Positions 50,496 through 59,883 are shown, counted from the stretch's first letter. The stretch is DNA of 64,000 bases from Micromonospora luteifusca (GCF_016907275.1 NZ_JAFBBP010000001.1:2160001-2224000), one strand, 5' to 3'. Made by a program: numbers and translations. The notes: generated by a model not told the origin, from the sequence alone.

Positions 50496-51455
50496 TCACT
50501 GTCCGGCGTCCACCCAGCCGTCCAGCCAACGGTGGATGAGGAACAGCGCGATCGACGACGGTGGCGGAAGGAGCAACCCGGCCCCATCGCCCACGTCCAC
50601 CGTCTGCCCGGCCAGCGCCGCACCGATCTCCCGGCGTGAGAACCACCGGGCGTAGGCGATCTCGGACGGGTCGACCTGCACCGGAACGGTCGGGTCCGCG
50701 GTGGCCAGGAAGCCGAGCATCAGCGAGCCGGGGAAAGGCCATGCCTGGCTGCCCACATACCCGACGCGCTCCACGGTGATGCCCACCTCCTCGCGGACCT
50801 CGCGCAGCACGGCGGCCTCCGCCGACTCGCCCGGCTCGACATAGCCGGCCAGGCAGGAGTAGCGCCGACCGCCCGGGGTGCCCGGCCAGCTGGCGTTGTT
50901 GCCCAGCAGACAGTGCCCGTCCGGGCCGTCCACGCCGTCGTGCACCAGCACGATCATCGCCGGATCGGTACGCGGCCAGATCCGCCCACCGTTACGGTCC
51001 ACCCGGGACCAACCGGCCTCGTCCATCGCGGTCGGTGCCCCGCTGCTCGTCGAGTAGCCGTGCCGGGTGTGCCAGTTGACCAGCGCCAACGCGGTGGTGA
51101 AGATGCCGGCCTCCCGGTCGGCGAGCAGGTGGCCCACCTCGCGCAGGTTGACCGCCCGGGTCCCCGGTAGCGCCGGAAGCGGCGCGTCGACCGCGAAGAC
51201 CGGCACCCCGTCCGGCTCGACACCGAGGAACATCGCCGTCGACTCGGACCCGGCGGGCACGTCGGCCGAACCGAACAGCACCAGCGCCGGAGGCGACGTG
51301 CCCGTACGGGCCAGCGTCCGCCCCTGGTCGGTCGAGTCGAGCACCAGCACCCGGGCACGCAGCCACGCCTCGGTCAACCACTGCGCGTCACCCCGCCGGT
51401 GTGCCGCCCGATCCAGCGTGGAGCGGGCCAACGGCGGTGCCACCTCCCCGCTCAC
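50496..51455 (-). CDS. nudC: NAD(+) diphosphatase, NudC-like
   Basis: A 319-residue enzyme. The Nudix box is GYVEPGESAEAAVLREVREE followed by VGI, and the NADH-pyrophosphatase motif SQAWPFPGSLMLGF follows it. It hydrolyses NAD(H) and can remove NAD caps from RNA. The zinc-ribbon Cys pairs of E. coli NudC are missing: the region reads YSTSSGAPTAM and DRNGGRI. GTG 51455 overlaps the stop of the upstream M16 gene (GTGA), so it is the last gene of an M16-M16-nudC operon. Position matches Rv3199c. Confidence 0.9.
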   Translation of the reverse strand: MSGEVAPPLARSTLDRAAHRRGDAQWLTEAWLRARVLVLDSTDQGRTLARTGTSPPALVLFGSADVPAGSESTAMFLGVEPDGVPVFAVDAPLPALPGTRAVNLREVGHLLADREAGIFTTALALVNWHTRHGYSTSSGAPTAMDEAGWSRVDRNGGRIWPRTDPAMIVLVHDGVDGPDGHCLLGNNASWPGTPGGRRYSCLAGYVEPGESAEAAVLREVREEVGITVERVGYVGSQAWPFPGSLMLGFLATADPTVPVQVDPSEIAYARWFSRREIGAALAGQTVDVGDGAGLLLPPPSSIALFLIHRWLDGWVDAGQ

Positions 51456-52798
51456 GACACAGGCTCGGTGTGGACCGTGGTCAGCGCGGCCAGGCCCGGC
51501 GTGACCCGCTCTGCGTCGCCGAGCACCACGATCGCCGCCCGGGCCGGCGCAAGGTACCGGGCCGCCGCCTGCGCGACGTCGTCGATGCTCGCCTTCGCCA
51601 ACCTCGCCGCGTACTCGGCGAGGAAGTCCAGGCGCAGCCCGTTGCCCGCGTACGCGCTGGTCAGCGCCGCCAACCCGGCCTGGGTGGACATGCCGAGCTG
51701 AAGGGTTCCCAGGGCGTACTGACGGGCCTGCTCCAACTCCTCGGGCTTCGGTGGCAGCGACGCCAGCCGACCCAGCTCGTACGTCGTCTCGAGCAACGCC
51801 GGGCCGGTCACCTCGGTGGCCACCTCGGCGGCGGCGACCAGCACCGACCCGGCGACCGAGTGCTCGATCCCCGAGTGCGGGCCGTACGTGTAGCCCTTGT
51901 CCTCGCGGATGTTCTCCACCCAACGGGAGGAGAAGTAGCCACCGAAGATCAGGTTGGCGAGTTGCAGCGGAGCGTGGTCGGGGTCCGTGCGGGACACGGC
52001 CGGGAGCGCGATCCGCAGTGAGGACTGCACCGAGCCGGGCCGGTCGACCAGCAGCAGCGGCCCCGGCTCCAGCGGCGGGATCGCCGGCAGGTCGGCGGTA
52101 CGCCCGGCGCCCGCCCAACCGCCCAGGGCCCGCTCGGCCGCGTCCAGGGCCTTCTCCGGCTGCACGTCGCCGACCAGCACCAACTGCGCGCCGACCGGGT
52201 GAACACGCTCCGCGTGCAGGGTGCGCAACGCCGCCGGTCGGACGGCGCGGATCTGGCCCGGCTCCGGGGTCTGCGTCGCGTACGGGTGCCGGCCGTAGAC
52301 CCGCTTCAGCAGCGCCTCCCGGGCCAGGTGCGCCGGTTGGCTCTGCGCCACCTGGATCCGGTCGACCAGTCGGTCCCGTTCGGTGGCCACCTCGTCGCTG
52401 GGATAGCTGGCGCTGGTCAGCACCTCGGCCAACAGCTCCAGCATCCGGTCCAGGCCGGTGACCAGCCCCGCGCCGGAGAGCATCAGCCGGTCCGGGTCGA
52501 CGCCCGCGGAGAGCCCGCCACCCACCTTCTGCAACTCGGCGGCGATCTGCACGCTGGTCATCGAGTCGGTGCCGGACAGCATGGTCTGCGAGAGCATCGC
52601 GCCGCGGGCCAGGTGTACCCGACCGAACGGGACCCAGAGCCGCAGCTCGACCAGCGGCACGGCAGGCCGGCGTACGGCGATCACGGTGAGGCCGTTGCGC
52701 AGCGTGCGCTCGGCCTGCTTGGGCACCTTGAGCTTGCGGGTCGGGCCGAGCGGCGGCAACGTACGCGGCCCGACGGAAGCGATGGTCGTACCAGTCAC
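51452..52798 (-). CDS. M16-family peptidase-like protein, non-catalytic subunit
   Basis: A 448-residue protein with two M16 half domains. It lacks the zinc motif HxxEH: the matching place reads RGAMLSQTMLSG. It keeps the Arg/Tyr part of the second half (NIREDKGYTYGPHSGI), which helps substrate binding in the alpha subunits of processing peptidases. It likely pairs with the catalytic M16 protein encoded just upstream (55-base gap). Its substrate is unknown. It is coupled to nudC by a GTGA overlap. Confidence 0.88.
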   Translation of the reverse strand: MTGTTIASVGPRTLPPLGPTRKLKVPKQAERTLRNGLTVIAVRRPAVPLVELRLWVPFGRVHLARGAMLSQTMLSGTDSMTSVQIAAELQKVGGGLSAGVDPDRLMLSGAGLVTGLDRMLELLAEVLTSASYPSDEVATERDRLVDRIQVAQSQPAHLAREALLKRVYGRHPYATQTPEPGQIRAVRPAALRTLHAERVHPVGAQLVLVGDVQPEKALDAAERALGGWAGAGRTADLPAIPPLEPGPLLLVDRPGSVQSSLRIALPAVSRTDPDHAPLQLANLIFGGYFSSRWVENIREDKGYTYGPHSGIEHSVAGSVLVAAAEVATEVTGPALLETTYELGRLASLPPKPEELEQARQYALGTLQLGMSTQAGLAALTSAYAGNGLRLDFLAEYAARLAKASIDDVAQAAARYLAPARAAIVVLGDAERVTPGLAALTTVHTEPVS

Positions 52799-52853
52799 TG
52801 TGTCACCTTCGTTCGCGACTGCGGGGCTCGCAAAACCGGCTCACTCCTCGCGC

Positions 52854-54164
52854 TCACCTAACGCCTCCGGCAATGACCTCGATCGCGGCCCGACGCTCCG
52901 GGCGGAGGGTGGCCGCGGCGGCCCGGACCTGCTCCTCGGTGACCTCGCCGACCAGCCGGGGCAGCTCGTTGAGCAGGCCCGGTTCGCCGCGTTGCTGCTC
53001 CAGGACCGCCATGCGCAGCGCCCGGCCGAGCACCGCGTCGGTGTCGCGCAGCAGGTGGGTCGCCATCCGGGCCTGGGTGCGGGCCAGCTCACCGTCGGTC
53101 AGCCCGTCGCTGGCCAGCCGGTCCAGTTCCTCGTCGATGGTGCGCAGCACCTTGTCCACGTCTCCCCCGGGTGGCAGGTGCGCCTGCAACAGCAGTGCGG
53201 TGGGATCGCGTACGTCGAAGGGGTCGCCCATGAAGCCGAGGTAACCGCCGAGGCTGGTCACCGTGCGGTCGCGCTGCACCAGGCGCTCGACCAGCCGCGA
53301 CGCGTCGCCGTCGGTGAGCACCTCGGCCAGCACCACGTACGGCAGGTAGCCGGCGAAGTCGGTGACCGGGTCCGGCACCCGCCAGGCGCCGGCCACCGCC
53401 GGCAGCGGTGCCAGGGCATCGGTGTACGCGGTGCGCCGCTCGGCGGTCAGGTCGGGTTCGGTGAAGTCGGGCCGCTCCGGAGCCGGCCGGGCTGGTACGT
53501 CACCGAAGTGGCGGTTGACCAGCTCGGTTGCCTCGGCCACGTCGATGTCGCCGCTGACGGCAAGGACCGCGTTGCCGCTGGCGTAGTAGCGGCGGAAGAA
53601 GTCGGCGGCGTCGGCGACGGTCGCCGACTCCAGATCGTCGAAGGAGCCGTAGCCGTCGTGCGCGTTCGGGAAGGTGTCGAACATGACCGGCGGCAGGGTC
53701 AGCCAGGGGAAGCCGCCGTACGGCCGGTTGAGGACGTTGACCCGGATCTCCTCCTTGACCACGTCGACCTGGTTGCGCAGGTTCTCCTCGGTCAGCCGAG
53801 GGCCGCGCATCCGGTCCGCCTCCAGGAACAGCGCGCGTTCCAGTGCGTTGCTCGGCAGCGTCTCGAAGTAGTCGGTGTAGTCCAGGTGGGTGGAGCCGTT
53901 GAAGGTGCCGCCGGCGCCCTGCACATGCCGGAAGTGGGCCAGCTTCTCCAGGTTTTCCGAGCCCTGGAACATCAGGTGCTCGAAGAGATGGGCGAAGCCG
54001 GTGCGACCTTCCGGCTCGGAGCGGATGCCGACGTCGTAGACGACTGCCACTCCGATCACCGGTGCACTGCGATCGGGGGTGAGCACCACCCGCAGGCCGT
54101 TGTCGAGGGTGAACCGCTCGACCGGATACTTCGTCGCTGGAATTCTGGATCTCCGCGCCGTCAC
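52854..54164 (-). CDS. M16-family zinc peptidase, catalytic subunit
   Basis: A 436-residue peptidase with HLFEHLMFQGS (His59, Glu62, His63: the inverted zinc motif HxxEH) and the third ligand Glu in NQVDVVKEEIR about 76 residues on. This is the beta subunit-like partner of the next gene. It begins MTARRSRIPATKYPVERFTL with no signal peptide, so the pair should work in the cytoplasm. GTG start at 54164. It is the first gene of the operon, just downstream of the ssuD remnant. Confidence 0.9.
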   Translation of the reverse strand: MTARRSRIPATKYPVERFTLDNGLRVVLTPDRSAPVIGVAVVYDVGIRSEPEGRTGFAHLFEHLMFQGSENLEKLAHFRHVQGAGGTFNGSTHLDYTDYFETLPSNALERALFLEADRMRGPRLTEENLRNQVDVVKEEIRVNVLNRPYGGFPWLTLPPVMFDTFPNAHDGYGSFDDLESATVADAADFFRRYYASGNAVLAVSGDIDVAEATELVNRHFGDVPARPAPERPDFTEPDLTAERRTAYTDALAPLPAVAGAWRVPDPVTDFAGYLPYVVLAEVLTDGDASRLVERLVQRDRTVTSLGGYLGFMGDPFDVRDPTALLLQAHLPPGGDVDKVLRTIDEELDRLASDGLTDGELARTQARMATHLLRDTDAVLGRALRMAVLEQQRGEPGLLNELPRLVGEVTEEQVRAAAATLRPERRAAIEVIAGGVR

Positions 54165-54174
54165 GGGGTCGACC

Positions 54175-54384
54175 CTAGCGCGTCGGCACCCCCGCCACCG
54201 GCGACCTCCCCGGAGCCGCCGCCACCGGGGCAGTGACCAGAGGCAGCACCTCGGCGCCCACCCGCTCGGCCTCCTGCCGGTGCGGCCACCCGGAGAGGAC
54301 GAATTCGTCGATGCCGAGCGGGGCGTACTCGTCGATCCGGGCCGCGACCTCGGCGTAGCTGCCGACCAGCGCGGTGCCGGTGCC
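54175..54384 (-). pseudogene. Remnant of alkanesulfonate monooxygenase (ssuD 3' end)
   Basis: The last ~70 residues of a luciferase-like FMNH2-dependent sulfonatase remain: [20 protein letters not shown], then [20 protein letters not shown]. The full enzyme is about 370-380 residues. Upstream of 54384 the frame continues to 54504 but is unrelated and overlaps the ssuA promoter region. So the 5' four-fifths are lost. It lies back to back with the sulfonate transporter genes, its natural partner. Confidence 0.8.
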
Positions 54385-54413
54385 CTCGCCAGCGACGATT
54401 ACCCTAGCAAGCT

Positions 54414-54515
54414 GGTAGGAAATACCGACATATTCGAGACGTGCGATCCCGGCATCTGGACGGGTCTTGACGCTGCCCACCACCTGACCCACTCTTCCTA
54501 CCAACTAAGTAGGAA
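54414..54515 (+). promoter_or_regulatory. Operator-like repeats upstream of ssuA
   Basis: GGTAGGAAATACC (54414-54426, arms GGTA/TACC) and TTCCTAC-N7-GTAGGAA (54495-54515, perfect 7-bp arms) share the word GTAGGAA. They look like two binding sites of one regulator, plausibly the Rrf2-type protein whose broken gene ends this operon. Confidence 0.5.
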
Positions 54516-54535
54516 TACTGCGGATTGGATGGACG

Positions 54536-55600
54536 ATGAGACGGCTCCCCCTGCGCCGGTTGGTCACCCTGGCCACCCTCACCGCCCTCGGCGCGGCGAC
54601 CCTCGGCAGCACCGCCGCGTGCGGCGGCGACAGCGACGGCACGGGTGGCAGCTCCGGCCCGGTGACGCTACGTCTCGGCTACTTCCCCAACATCACCCAC
54701 GCGCCGGCGGTCGTCGGCGTCGAGAAGGGCATCTTCGCCGAGAAGCTCGGTGCCGACGTCACGCTGGACCCGAAGACCTTCAACGCCGGCCCGGCCGCCA
54801 TCGAGGCCGTCTTCTCCGGCGCGCTGGACGCCACCTACATCGGTCCGAACCCGACGGTGAACGCCTTCTCCAAGTCCAAGGGCGAGGCCGTCCGGGTCAT
54901 CTCCGGCGCGGCCTCCGGCGGCGTGGCGCTGGTCGTCAAGCCCGGCATCACCGGGGCGCAGGACCTGAAGGGCAGGAAGATCGCCACCCCGCAGTTGGGC
55001 AACACCCAGGACGTGGCGATCCGTTACTGGCTCAAGCAGCAGGGCCTCACCACCACCAAGGAGGGTGGTGGTGACGTCAAGATCGTGCCGCAGGAGAACG
55101 CCCAGACCGTCGAGACGTTCAACAGCGGTGCGATCGACGGCGCCTGGGTGCCCGAGCCGTTCGTCTCCCGCCTGGTCAACGCCGGCGGCAAGGTGCTGGT
55201 CGACGAGCGCGACCTGTGGCCGGACAAGAAGTTCGTCATCACCAACCTGCTGGTCAGCACGAAGTTCCTCAAGGCGCACCCGGACGTGGTGCAGAAGCTG
55301 GTCGACGGCCAGGTCGCCGCCAACGATTTCGTCAACACCAAGCCCGACGAGGCCCAGCAGGCGATCTCCGACGCGATCGGCAAGATCACCGGCAAGCCGC
55401 TCGACCTGAAGCTGATCAAGCAGGCGTGGCCGACGTTGGAATTCACCAACGACCCGATCTCCTCCTCCCTCAAGGCTGGGCTCGACCACGCCGTCGAGGT
55501 GAAGCTGACCGACCCGGTCGACCTCAAGGGCCTGTACGACCTGACGTACCTCAACAACGCGCTCAAGGCGCAGGGCAAGCCCGAGGTCGTCCAGCCATGA
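54536..55600 (+). CDS. ssuA: Sulfonate/nitrate-type ABC transporter substrate-binding lipoprotein
   Basis: A 354-residue NrtA/SsuA/TauA-like protein. The signal peptide (RRLPLRRLVTLATLTALGAA) ends in a lipobox-like TAAC with Cys, then a Gly/Ser linker and VTLRLGYFPNITHAPAVVGV. The fold motifs GPAAIEAVFSGALDATYIGP and NSGAIDGAWVPEPFVSRLV are typical. With ssuB, ssuC and an ssuD remnant adjacent, aliphatic sulfonate is the best ligand guess. Its stop overlaps ssuB (ATGA). Confidence 0.85.
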   Translation: MRRLPLRRLVTLATLTALGAATLGSTAACGGDSDGTGGSSGPVTLRLGYFPNITHAPAVVGVEKGIFAEKLGADVTLDPKTFNAGPAAIEAVFSGALDATYIGPNPTVNAFSKSKGEAVRVISGAASGGVALVVKPGITGAQDLKGRKIATPQLGNTQDVAIRYWLKQQGLTTTKEGGGDVKIVPQENAQTVETFNSGAIDGAWVPEPFVSRLVNAGGKVLVDERDLWPDKKFVITNLLVSTKFLKAHPDVVQKLVDGQVAANDFVNTKPDEAQQAISDAIGKITGKPLDLKLIKQAWPTLEFTNDPISSSLKAGLDHAVEVKLTDPVDLKGLYDLTYLNNALKAQGKPEVVQP

Positions 55601-56376
55601 CGTCGACCACGACGACACCGGGAAGCGCGACCACCGCGGTCGCGCTCTCCGGCGTGACCAAGGTGTACGGGCGCGGGGCGAACGCCGTCCTGGCCCTGGA
55701 CGGTGTGTCCCTGGACGTCGCGCCCGGCGAGTTCGTCTGCCTGGTCGGCGCCTCCGGCTGCGGCAAGAGCACGCTGCTCAACCTGGTCGCCGGGCTGGAC
55801 CGGGTCAGTGGTGGGCAGATCACCCTGGCCGGCGACGCCAACCCGGGTCTGATGTTCCAGGAGCCGGCGCTCTTTCCCTGGCTGACCGTCGACGCCAACG
55901 TGGAGGTGCCGCTGAAGCTACGCCGGCTGCCCCGGGCCGAGCGCCGGGAACGGGTCGCCGAGCTGCTGCGCACCGTGCACCTGGCCGACTTCGGCCGCAA
56001 GCGCCCGCACGAGCTCTCCGGCGGAATGCGTCAACGGGTCGCACTGGCCCGCACCCTGGCCCTGGATACCCCGGTGCTGCTCATGGACGAACCGTTCGGC
56101 GCGCTGGACGCGATGACCCGCGACATCCTGCACGACGAGCTGGAACGCATCTGGTCGGAACGCCCGCTCTCGGTGCTCTTCGTCACGCACAACGTCCGTG
56201 AGGCCGCCCGACTGGCCGACCGGATCATCCTGCTCTCCAGCCGCCCCGGCCGGATCATCTACTCCACCGAGGTGGACATCCCGCGCCCACGGCGGATCGA
56301 CTCCCCCGAGGTCGCCGCCATCGCCGCCGAGGTCACCGAGCGGCTCCGTACGGAGGTGGGCCGCCATGGCCAGTGA
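55597..56376 (+). CDS. ssuB: Sulfonate-type ABC transporter ATPase
   Basis: A 259-residue ABC ATPase: Walker A GASGCGKST, Q loop MFQEPALFPWL, signature LSGGMRQRVALART, Walker B VLLMDEPFGALD, and H loop VTHNVREA. It powers import through SsuC. ATG 55597 overlaps the ssuA stop, and its end overlaps ssuC by 11 bases, so the three are translated as a block. Confidence 0.9.
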   Translation: MTSTTTTPGSATTAVALSGVTKVYGRGANAVLALDGVSLDVAPGEFVCLVGASGCGKSTLLNLVAGLDRVSGGQITLAGDANPGLMFQEPALFPWLTVDANVEVPLKLRRLPRAERRERVAELLRTVHLADFGRKRPHELSGGMRQRVALARTLALDTPVLLMDEPFGALDAMTRDILHDELERIWSERPLSVLFVTHNVREAARLADRIILLSSRPGRIIYSTEVDIPRPRRIDSPEVAAIAAEVTERLRTEVGRHGQ

Positions 56377-57250
56377 CACCCTCACCAGTTCGGCGCGTAC
56401 CGACGCGGAGATCTCCGGCCTGGACGCGTTGGAGATCGCCGGCCGGGACAAGGAGGTCACCCGGGGCGCCCGCATCTGGGCGGCCACCTGGCCCAAGCTG
56501 GCGGCGCTGACCATCGCCATCGCGGCCTGGCAGTTCGTGGTCTGGTCGGGCTGGAAGCCGCCGTACTCCCTGCCGGGGCCGCTGGAGGTCGGCCGTGAGC
56601 TGATCGCCCAGGCCCAGGGCCCGCAGCTCTGGGACGGCCTGCTCACCACGCTGCGGCGAGCCGCCGTCGGGTACGTCTTCTCGGTAGCCGTCGGCCTGCT
56701 GCTCGGCTTGGCGGTGGCCCGGTCCACGGTGCTGCGCGCCGCCCTCGGCTCGATGATCACGGCGTTGCAGACCATGCCGTCGATCGCCTGGTTCCCGCTG
56801 GCCATCCTGCTCTTCGAGCTGAGCGAGAAGGCGATCTTCTTCGTGGTGGTGCTCGGCGCGGCGCCGTCCATTGCCAACGGCGTGATCTCCGGTGTGGACT
56901 ACGTGCCGCCGCTGCTGCTGCGGGCCGGCCGCAACCTGGGCGCTCGCGGGCTCAACCTCTACCGGTACGTCACCGCACCCGCCGCACTGCCCGCGATCGT
57001 CGCCGGGCTGAAGCAGGGGTGGGCGTTCTCCTGGCGCAGTCTGATGGCCGGTGAACTGCTCGTGGTCGGCATCTCGCAGACCTCGCTCGGCGCCCAGCTG
57101 ACCTACTCCCGCGAGCTGTCCGACGCACCCTGGCTGCTCTCCACCATGATCGTCATCCTGGTACTCGGCCTGGTCGTCGACGCCGCGTTCGGTGCGGCCG
57201 ACAAGGCGATCCGACGGCGCTGGGGTGTACTCGACCAGGCGGGCAACTGA
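56366..57250 (+). CDS. ssuC: Sulfonate-type ABC transporter permease
   Basis: A 294-residue BPD-type permease with six membrane helices and the coupling EAA-like loop NLGARGLNLYRYVTAPAALP. The long cytoplasmic N-terminus (about 45 residues) is acidic. ATG 56366 follows GGAGGTGGG and overlaps ssuB. It is followed after four bases by the broken Rrf2 gene. Confidence 0.9.
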   Translation: MASDTLTSSARTDAEISGLDALEIAGRDKEVTRGARIWAATWPKLAALTIAIAAWQFVVWSGWKPPYSLPGPLEVGRELIAQAQGPQLWDGLLTTLRRAAVGYVFSVAVGLLLGLAVARSTVLRAALGSMITALQTMPSIAWFPLAILLFELSEKAIFFVVVLGAAPSIANGVISGVDYVPPLLLRAGRNLGARGLNLYRYVTAPAALPAIVAGLKQGWAFSWRSLMAGELLVVGISQTSLGAQLTYSRELSDAPWLLSTMIVILVLGLVVDAAFGAADKAIRRRWGVLDQAGN

Positions 57251-57254
57251 TCCC

Positions 57255-57446
<192 letters not shown>

Positions 57447-57540
57447 ATGTGGTCGGGTCGGTGCCCCGCCGACCCGACCACACCTCGTACCGATCCTGAC
57501 CGGGCCTGCCCCTTCCCGGCACCGGTCGGCCGGCCGCTGC

Positions 57541-57741
57541 TCAGCCCACGTGTACGACAACCGGGCCGGAGCTCGGGTCGCCAGGGCTGTGCAGCTCCAC
57601 CAGACTCGCGGGAGCGTTACCCGCAGAGGTGGCGTGCCAGGGTGCGAAGGCTGCGGCCATGGCGAGCAACAGACCGGCGAGCGCCACCGCGACCACCAGG
57701 ATCAGTTCGCGCAGTGCACCCGAGCCGGCTTCGCCCGCCAT
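57541..57741 (-). CDS. Small single-helix membrane protein
   Basis: A 66-residue protein without a recognised family. ATG 57741 follows GGGAGGGGTGACC. One hydrophobic helix (LRELILVVAVALAGLLLAMAAAF) is followed by a short polar tail ending VVVHVG. It may be secreted or anchored. It stands alone between the ssu locus and the helicase gene. Confidence 0.55.
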   Translation of the reverse strand: MAGEAGSGALRELILVVAVALAGLLLAMAAAFAPWHATSAGNAPASLVELHSPGDPSSGPVVVHVG

Positions 57742-57980
57742 GGTCACCCCTCCCACGCCGGGCCCCCCGGCCCGACTTCCCCCCGCCGATCAGCTTCGAC
57801 CACGGGCAGCCGGGACACAGTCGGCCAGCCGACCCATTAGAGGCTGATTACCGATTCAACCGAACGGTCACATGACCGGACCACGACGGCGGCGGCCAGT
57901 ATGGCGGCGGCGGAACAGGCCGAAGGCGAAACCGACCCGCCCGGCCGAAGCGGGGCGGGTCGGAGACGGTGCGACGAAGA

Positions 57981-59294
57981 TCAGACGGTACGCGGGCGAC
58001 GCGGGCGGCGGGACCGACCCGACGCGCGGTGCGCCGACCGGGCGGCGCCGTCGGCGACCGGGCCGCCAGCGGTGCGTACCCGGCCAGCGGGTGCCGGCGG
58101 AGCAACGATGGTCACCGGCACACCGGACGGCTCGCGAGCACCGGTCACCCGGGCCAGCGCCTCGCCATCGGAACGCACCTGGACCGACTCGGGCCGGATA
58201 CCGGCGGTGGCCATCAGCCGGGACACGTCCCGGCGCTGCTCCGGCAGGACCAGGGTGACCACGGAACCGGACTCGCCGGCCCGGGCGGTCCGGCCGCCCC
58301 GGTGCAGGTAGTCCTTCGCCTCGGTCGGCGGGTCCACGTTGACCACCATGTCCAGGCCATCCACGTGGATGCCCCGGGCCGCAACGTCGGTGGCGACCAG
58401 AGCGGTCACCTGGCCGTTGCGGAACTGCTCCAGGATGCGGGTGCGCTGCGGCTGGGACTTGCCGCCGTGCAGCGCGGCCGCGCGTACCCCCTTGGAGAGC
58501 AACTGGCGGGCGAGCCGGTCGGCGCGGTGCTTGGTGCCCATGAACAGGATGGTGCGGCCCTCACGGGCGGCGATCCGGGTCAGCGCGTCGGGCTTGTCCG
58601 CGGCCTCGACGTGCAGCACGTGGTGGGTCATCGCGGTGACAGTGGCGGTGCCCGGGTCGACCGAGTGGGTGACCGGGTTGCTCAGGAAACGGCGGACCAA
58701 CCGGTCCACGCCGCCGTCCAGGGTGGCGGAGAAGAGCATCCGCTGCCCCTGCGGCGCAACCTGCTCCAGCAGCTTGGTGACCTGCGGCAGGAAGCCCATG
58801 TCGGCCATCTGGTCGGCCTCGTCCAGCACGGTGATCTCGACCTGGTCCAGCCGGGCGTCGCCGCGGTTGATCAGGTCGTGCAGCCGACCGGGGGTGGCGA
58901 CAACCACCTCGGCGCCGGCCCGCAGAGCGTCGGCCTGCCGCTGCAACGACAGCCCGCCGACGACGGTGGTGCAGCGCAGCCCGACAGCGCGGGCGTACGG
59001 GGCGAGCGCGGTGGTGACCTGCTGGGCCAGCTCACGGGTCGGCACCAGCACCAGGGCCAGCGGGCGACCCGGCCGGGCCTTACGGCCGGCGGTGCGGGAC
59101 AGCAGCGCAAGCCCGAAGGCGAGGGTCTTGCCGGAGCCGGTACGACCCCGGCCCAGCACGTCCCGGCCGGCGAGCGAGTCGGGCAGCGTCGCCGACTGGA
59201 TCGGGAACGGCTCGTTGATGCCCTGCGCGGTCAACGCGGTGAGCAGAGCCGGTGCCAGCCCGGTATGAGCGAAAGAAGGAATAACTGTGGTCAT
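57981..59294 (-). CDS. DEAD-box RNA helicase
   Basis: A 437-residue RNA helicase: Q motif with FPIQSATLPDSLAG, Walker A GRTGSGKT, motif Ib/Ia VPTRELAQQV, TPGRL, DEAD in TVLDEADQMADMGF, SAT in LFSATLD, and motifs V-VI VATDVAARGIHVDGLD and HRGGRTARAGESG. The C-terminal ~70 residues are basic and rich in Arg/Pro/Ala, probably RNA-binding. ATG 59294 follows GAGGAAGG. It lies downstream of the cold-shock gene on the same strand; both types serve RNA unfolding at low temperature. Confidence 0.92.
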   Translation of the reverse strand: MTTVIPSFAHTGLAPALLTALTAQGINEPFPIQSATLPDSLAGRDVLGRGRTGSGKTLAFGLALLSRTAGRKARPGRPLALVLVPTRELAQQVTTALAPYARAVGLRCTTVVGGLSLQRQADALRAGAEVVVATPGRLHDLINRGDARLDQVEITVLDEADQMADMGFLPQVTKLLEQVAPQGQRMLFSATLDGGVDRLVRRFLSNPVTHSVDPGTATVTAMTHHVLHVEAADKPDALTRIAAREGRTILFMGTKHRADRLARQLLSKGVRAAALHGGKSQPQRTRILEQFRNGQVTALVATDVAARGIHVDGLDMVVNVDPPTEAKDYLHRGGRTARAGESGSVVTLVLPEQRRDVSRLMATAGIRPESVQVRSDGEALARVTGAREPSGVPVTIVAPPAPAGRVRTAGGPVADGAARSAHRASGRSRRPRRPRTV

Positions 59295-59407
59295 GCGGAA
59301 GCCTTCCTCGACGCGGCACGTGTCGAGGGAGGGCGCCGAAGTCGGCGCTGTCACCGGCGGCAAAAAGGCAGCCAGGACTCACAAGCACGAACCGATTGGA
59401 GTACGGG

Positions 59408-59462
59408 CCGGCCCGCCACCGGGCCGCCACCTGCGGAGGCAGGCGGCGGCGAGGCGGGCCGG
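59408..59462 (-). terminator. Terminator after the cold-shock gene
   Basis: A 10-bp perfect outer stem (59408-59417 with 59453-59462) encloses a second GC-rich hairpin. It separates the cold-shock gene from the helicase gene, so the latter probably has its own promoter. Confidence 0.55.
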
Positions 59463-59517
59463 TCCCGTCACCGTCACACCCGGAGGGCGCGACAGGTAAT
59501 GCAGACCGATCCGAAGA

Positions 59518-59721
59518 TCAGAGCGGGCGGATGTTCTCCGCCTGCGGGCCCTTCTGGCCCTGGGTCACCTCGAACTCGACCCGCTGGTTCTCGTCCAGGC
59601 TCCGGTAGCCGGAGGACTGGATCGCCGAGAAGTGGGCGAAGACGTCAGCGCCGCCGCCGTCCGGGGTGATGAAGCCGAAGCCCTTGTCAGCGTTGAACCA
59701 CTTCACGGTGCCAATAGCCAT
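59518..59721 (-). CDS. Cold-shock protein (CspA family)
   Basis: A 67-residue single CSD protein: [20 protein letters not shown] (RNP1) and DVFAHFSAI (RNP2), ending [17 protein letters not shown]. It binds single-stranded RNA and DNA as a chaperone. ATG 59721 follows CAAGGAGACGAAACAC. A leader of about 130 bases separates it from an upstream hairpin, as is common for cold-shock genes. Confidence 0.95.
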   Translation of the reverse strand: MAIGTVKWFNADKGFGFITPDGGGADVFAHFSAIQSSGYRSLDENQRVEFEVTQGQKGPQAENIRPL

Positions 59722-59854
59722 GTGTTTCGTCTCCTTGACGGAACGTCGGACTCGCACTTGTTGCGTGCCCGAAGAGGAGCGCTCCGCGCGGGGATGCGCG
59801 AATCGCCTGTCGCTTCTGGTCGCCCCGCCCGGAGAACTCCGGACACAACAAAGA

Positions 59855-59883
59855 GCGCCTGGGGCCACAATCCCGCCAGGCGC
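59855..59883 (-). terminator. Hairpin with U-rich tail between adnB and csp
   Basis: GCGCCTGG (59883-59876) pairs with CCAGGCGC (59862-59855) on the minus strand, and TCTTTGTTGTG follows. It is 65 bases beyond the adnB stop and best explained as the adnAB terminator. Confidence 0.6.
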
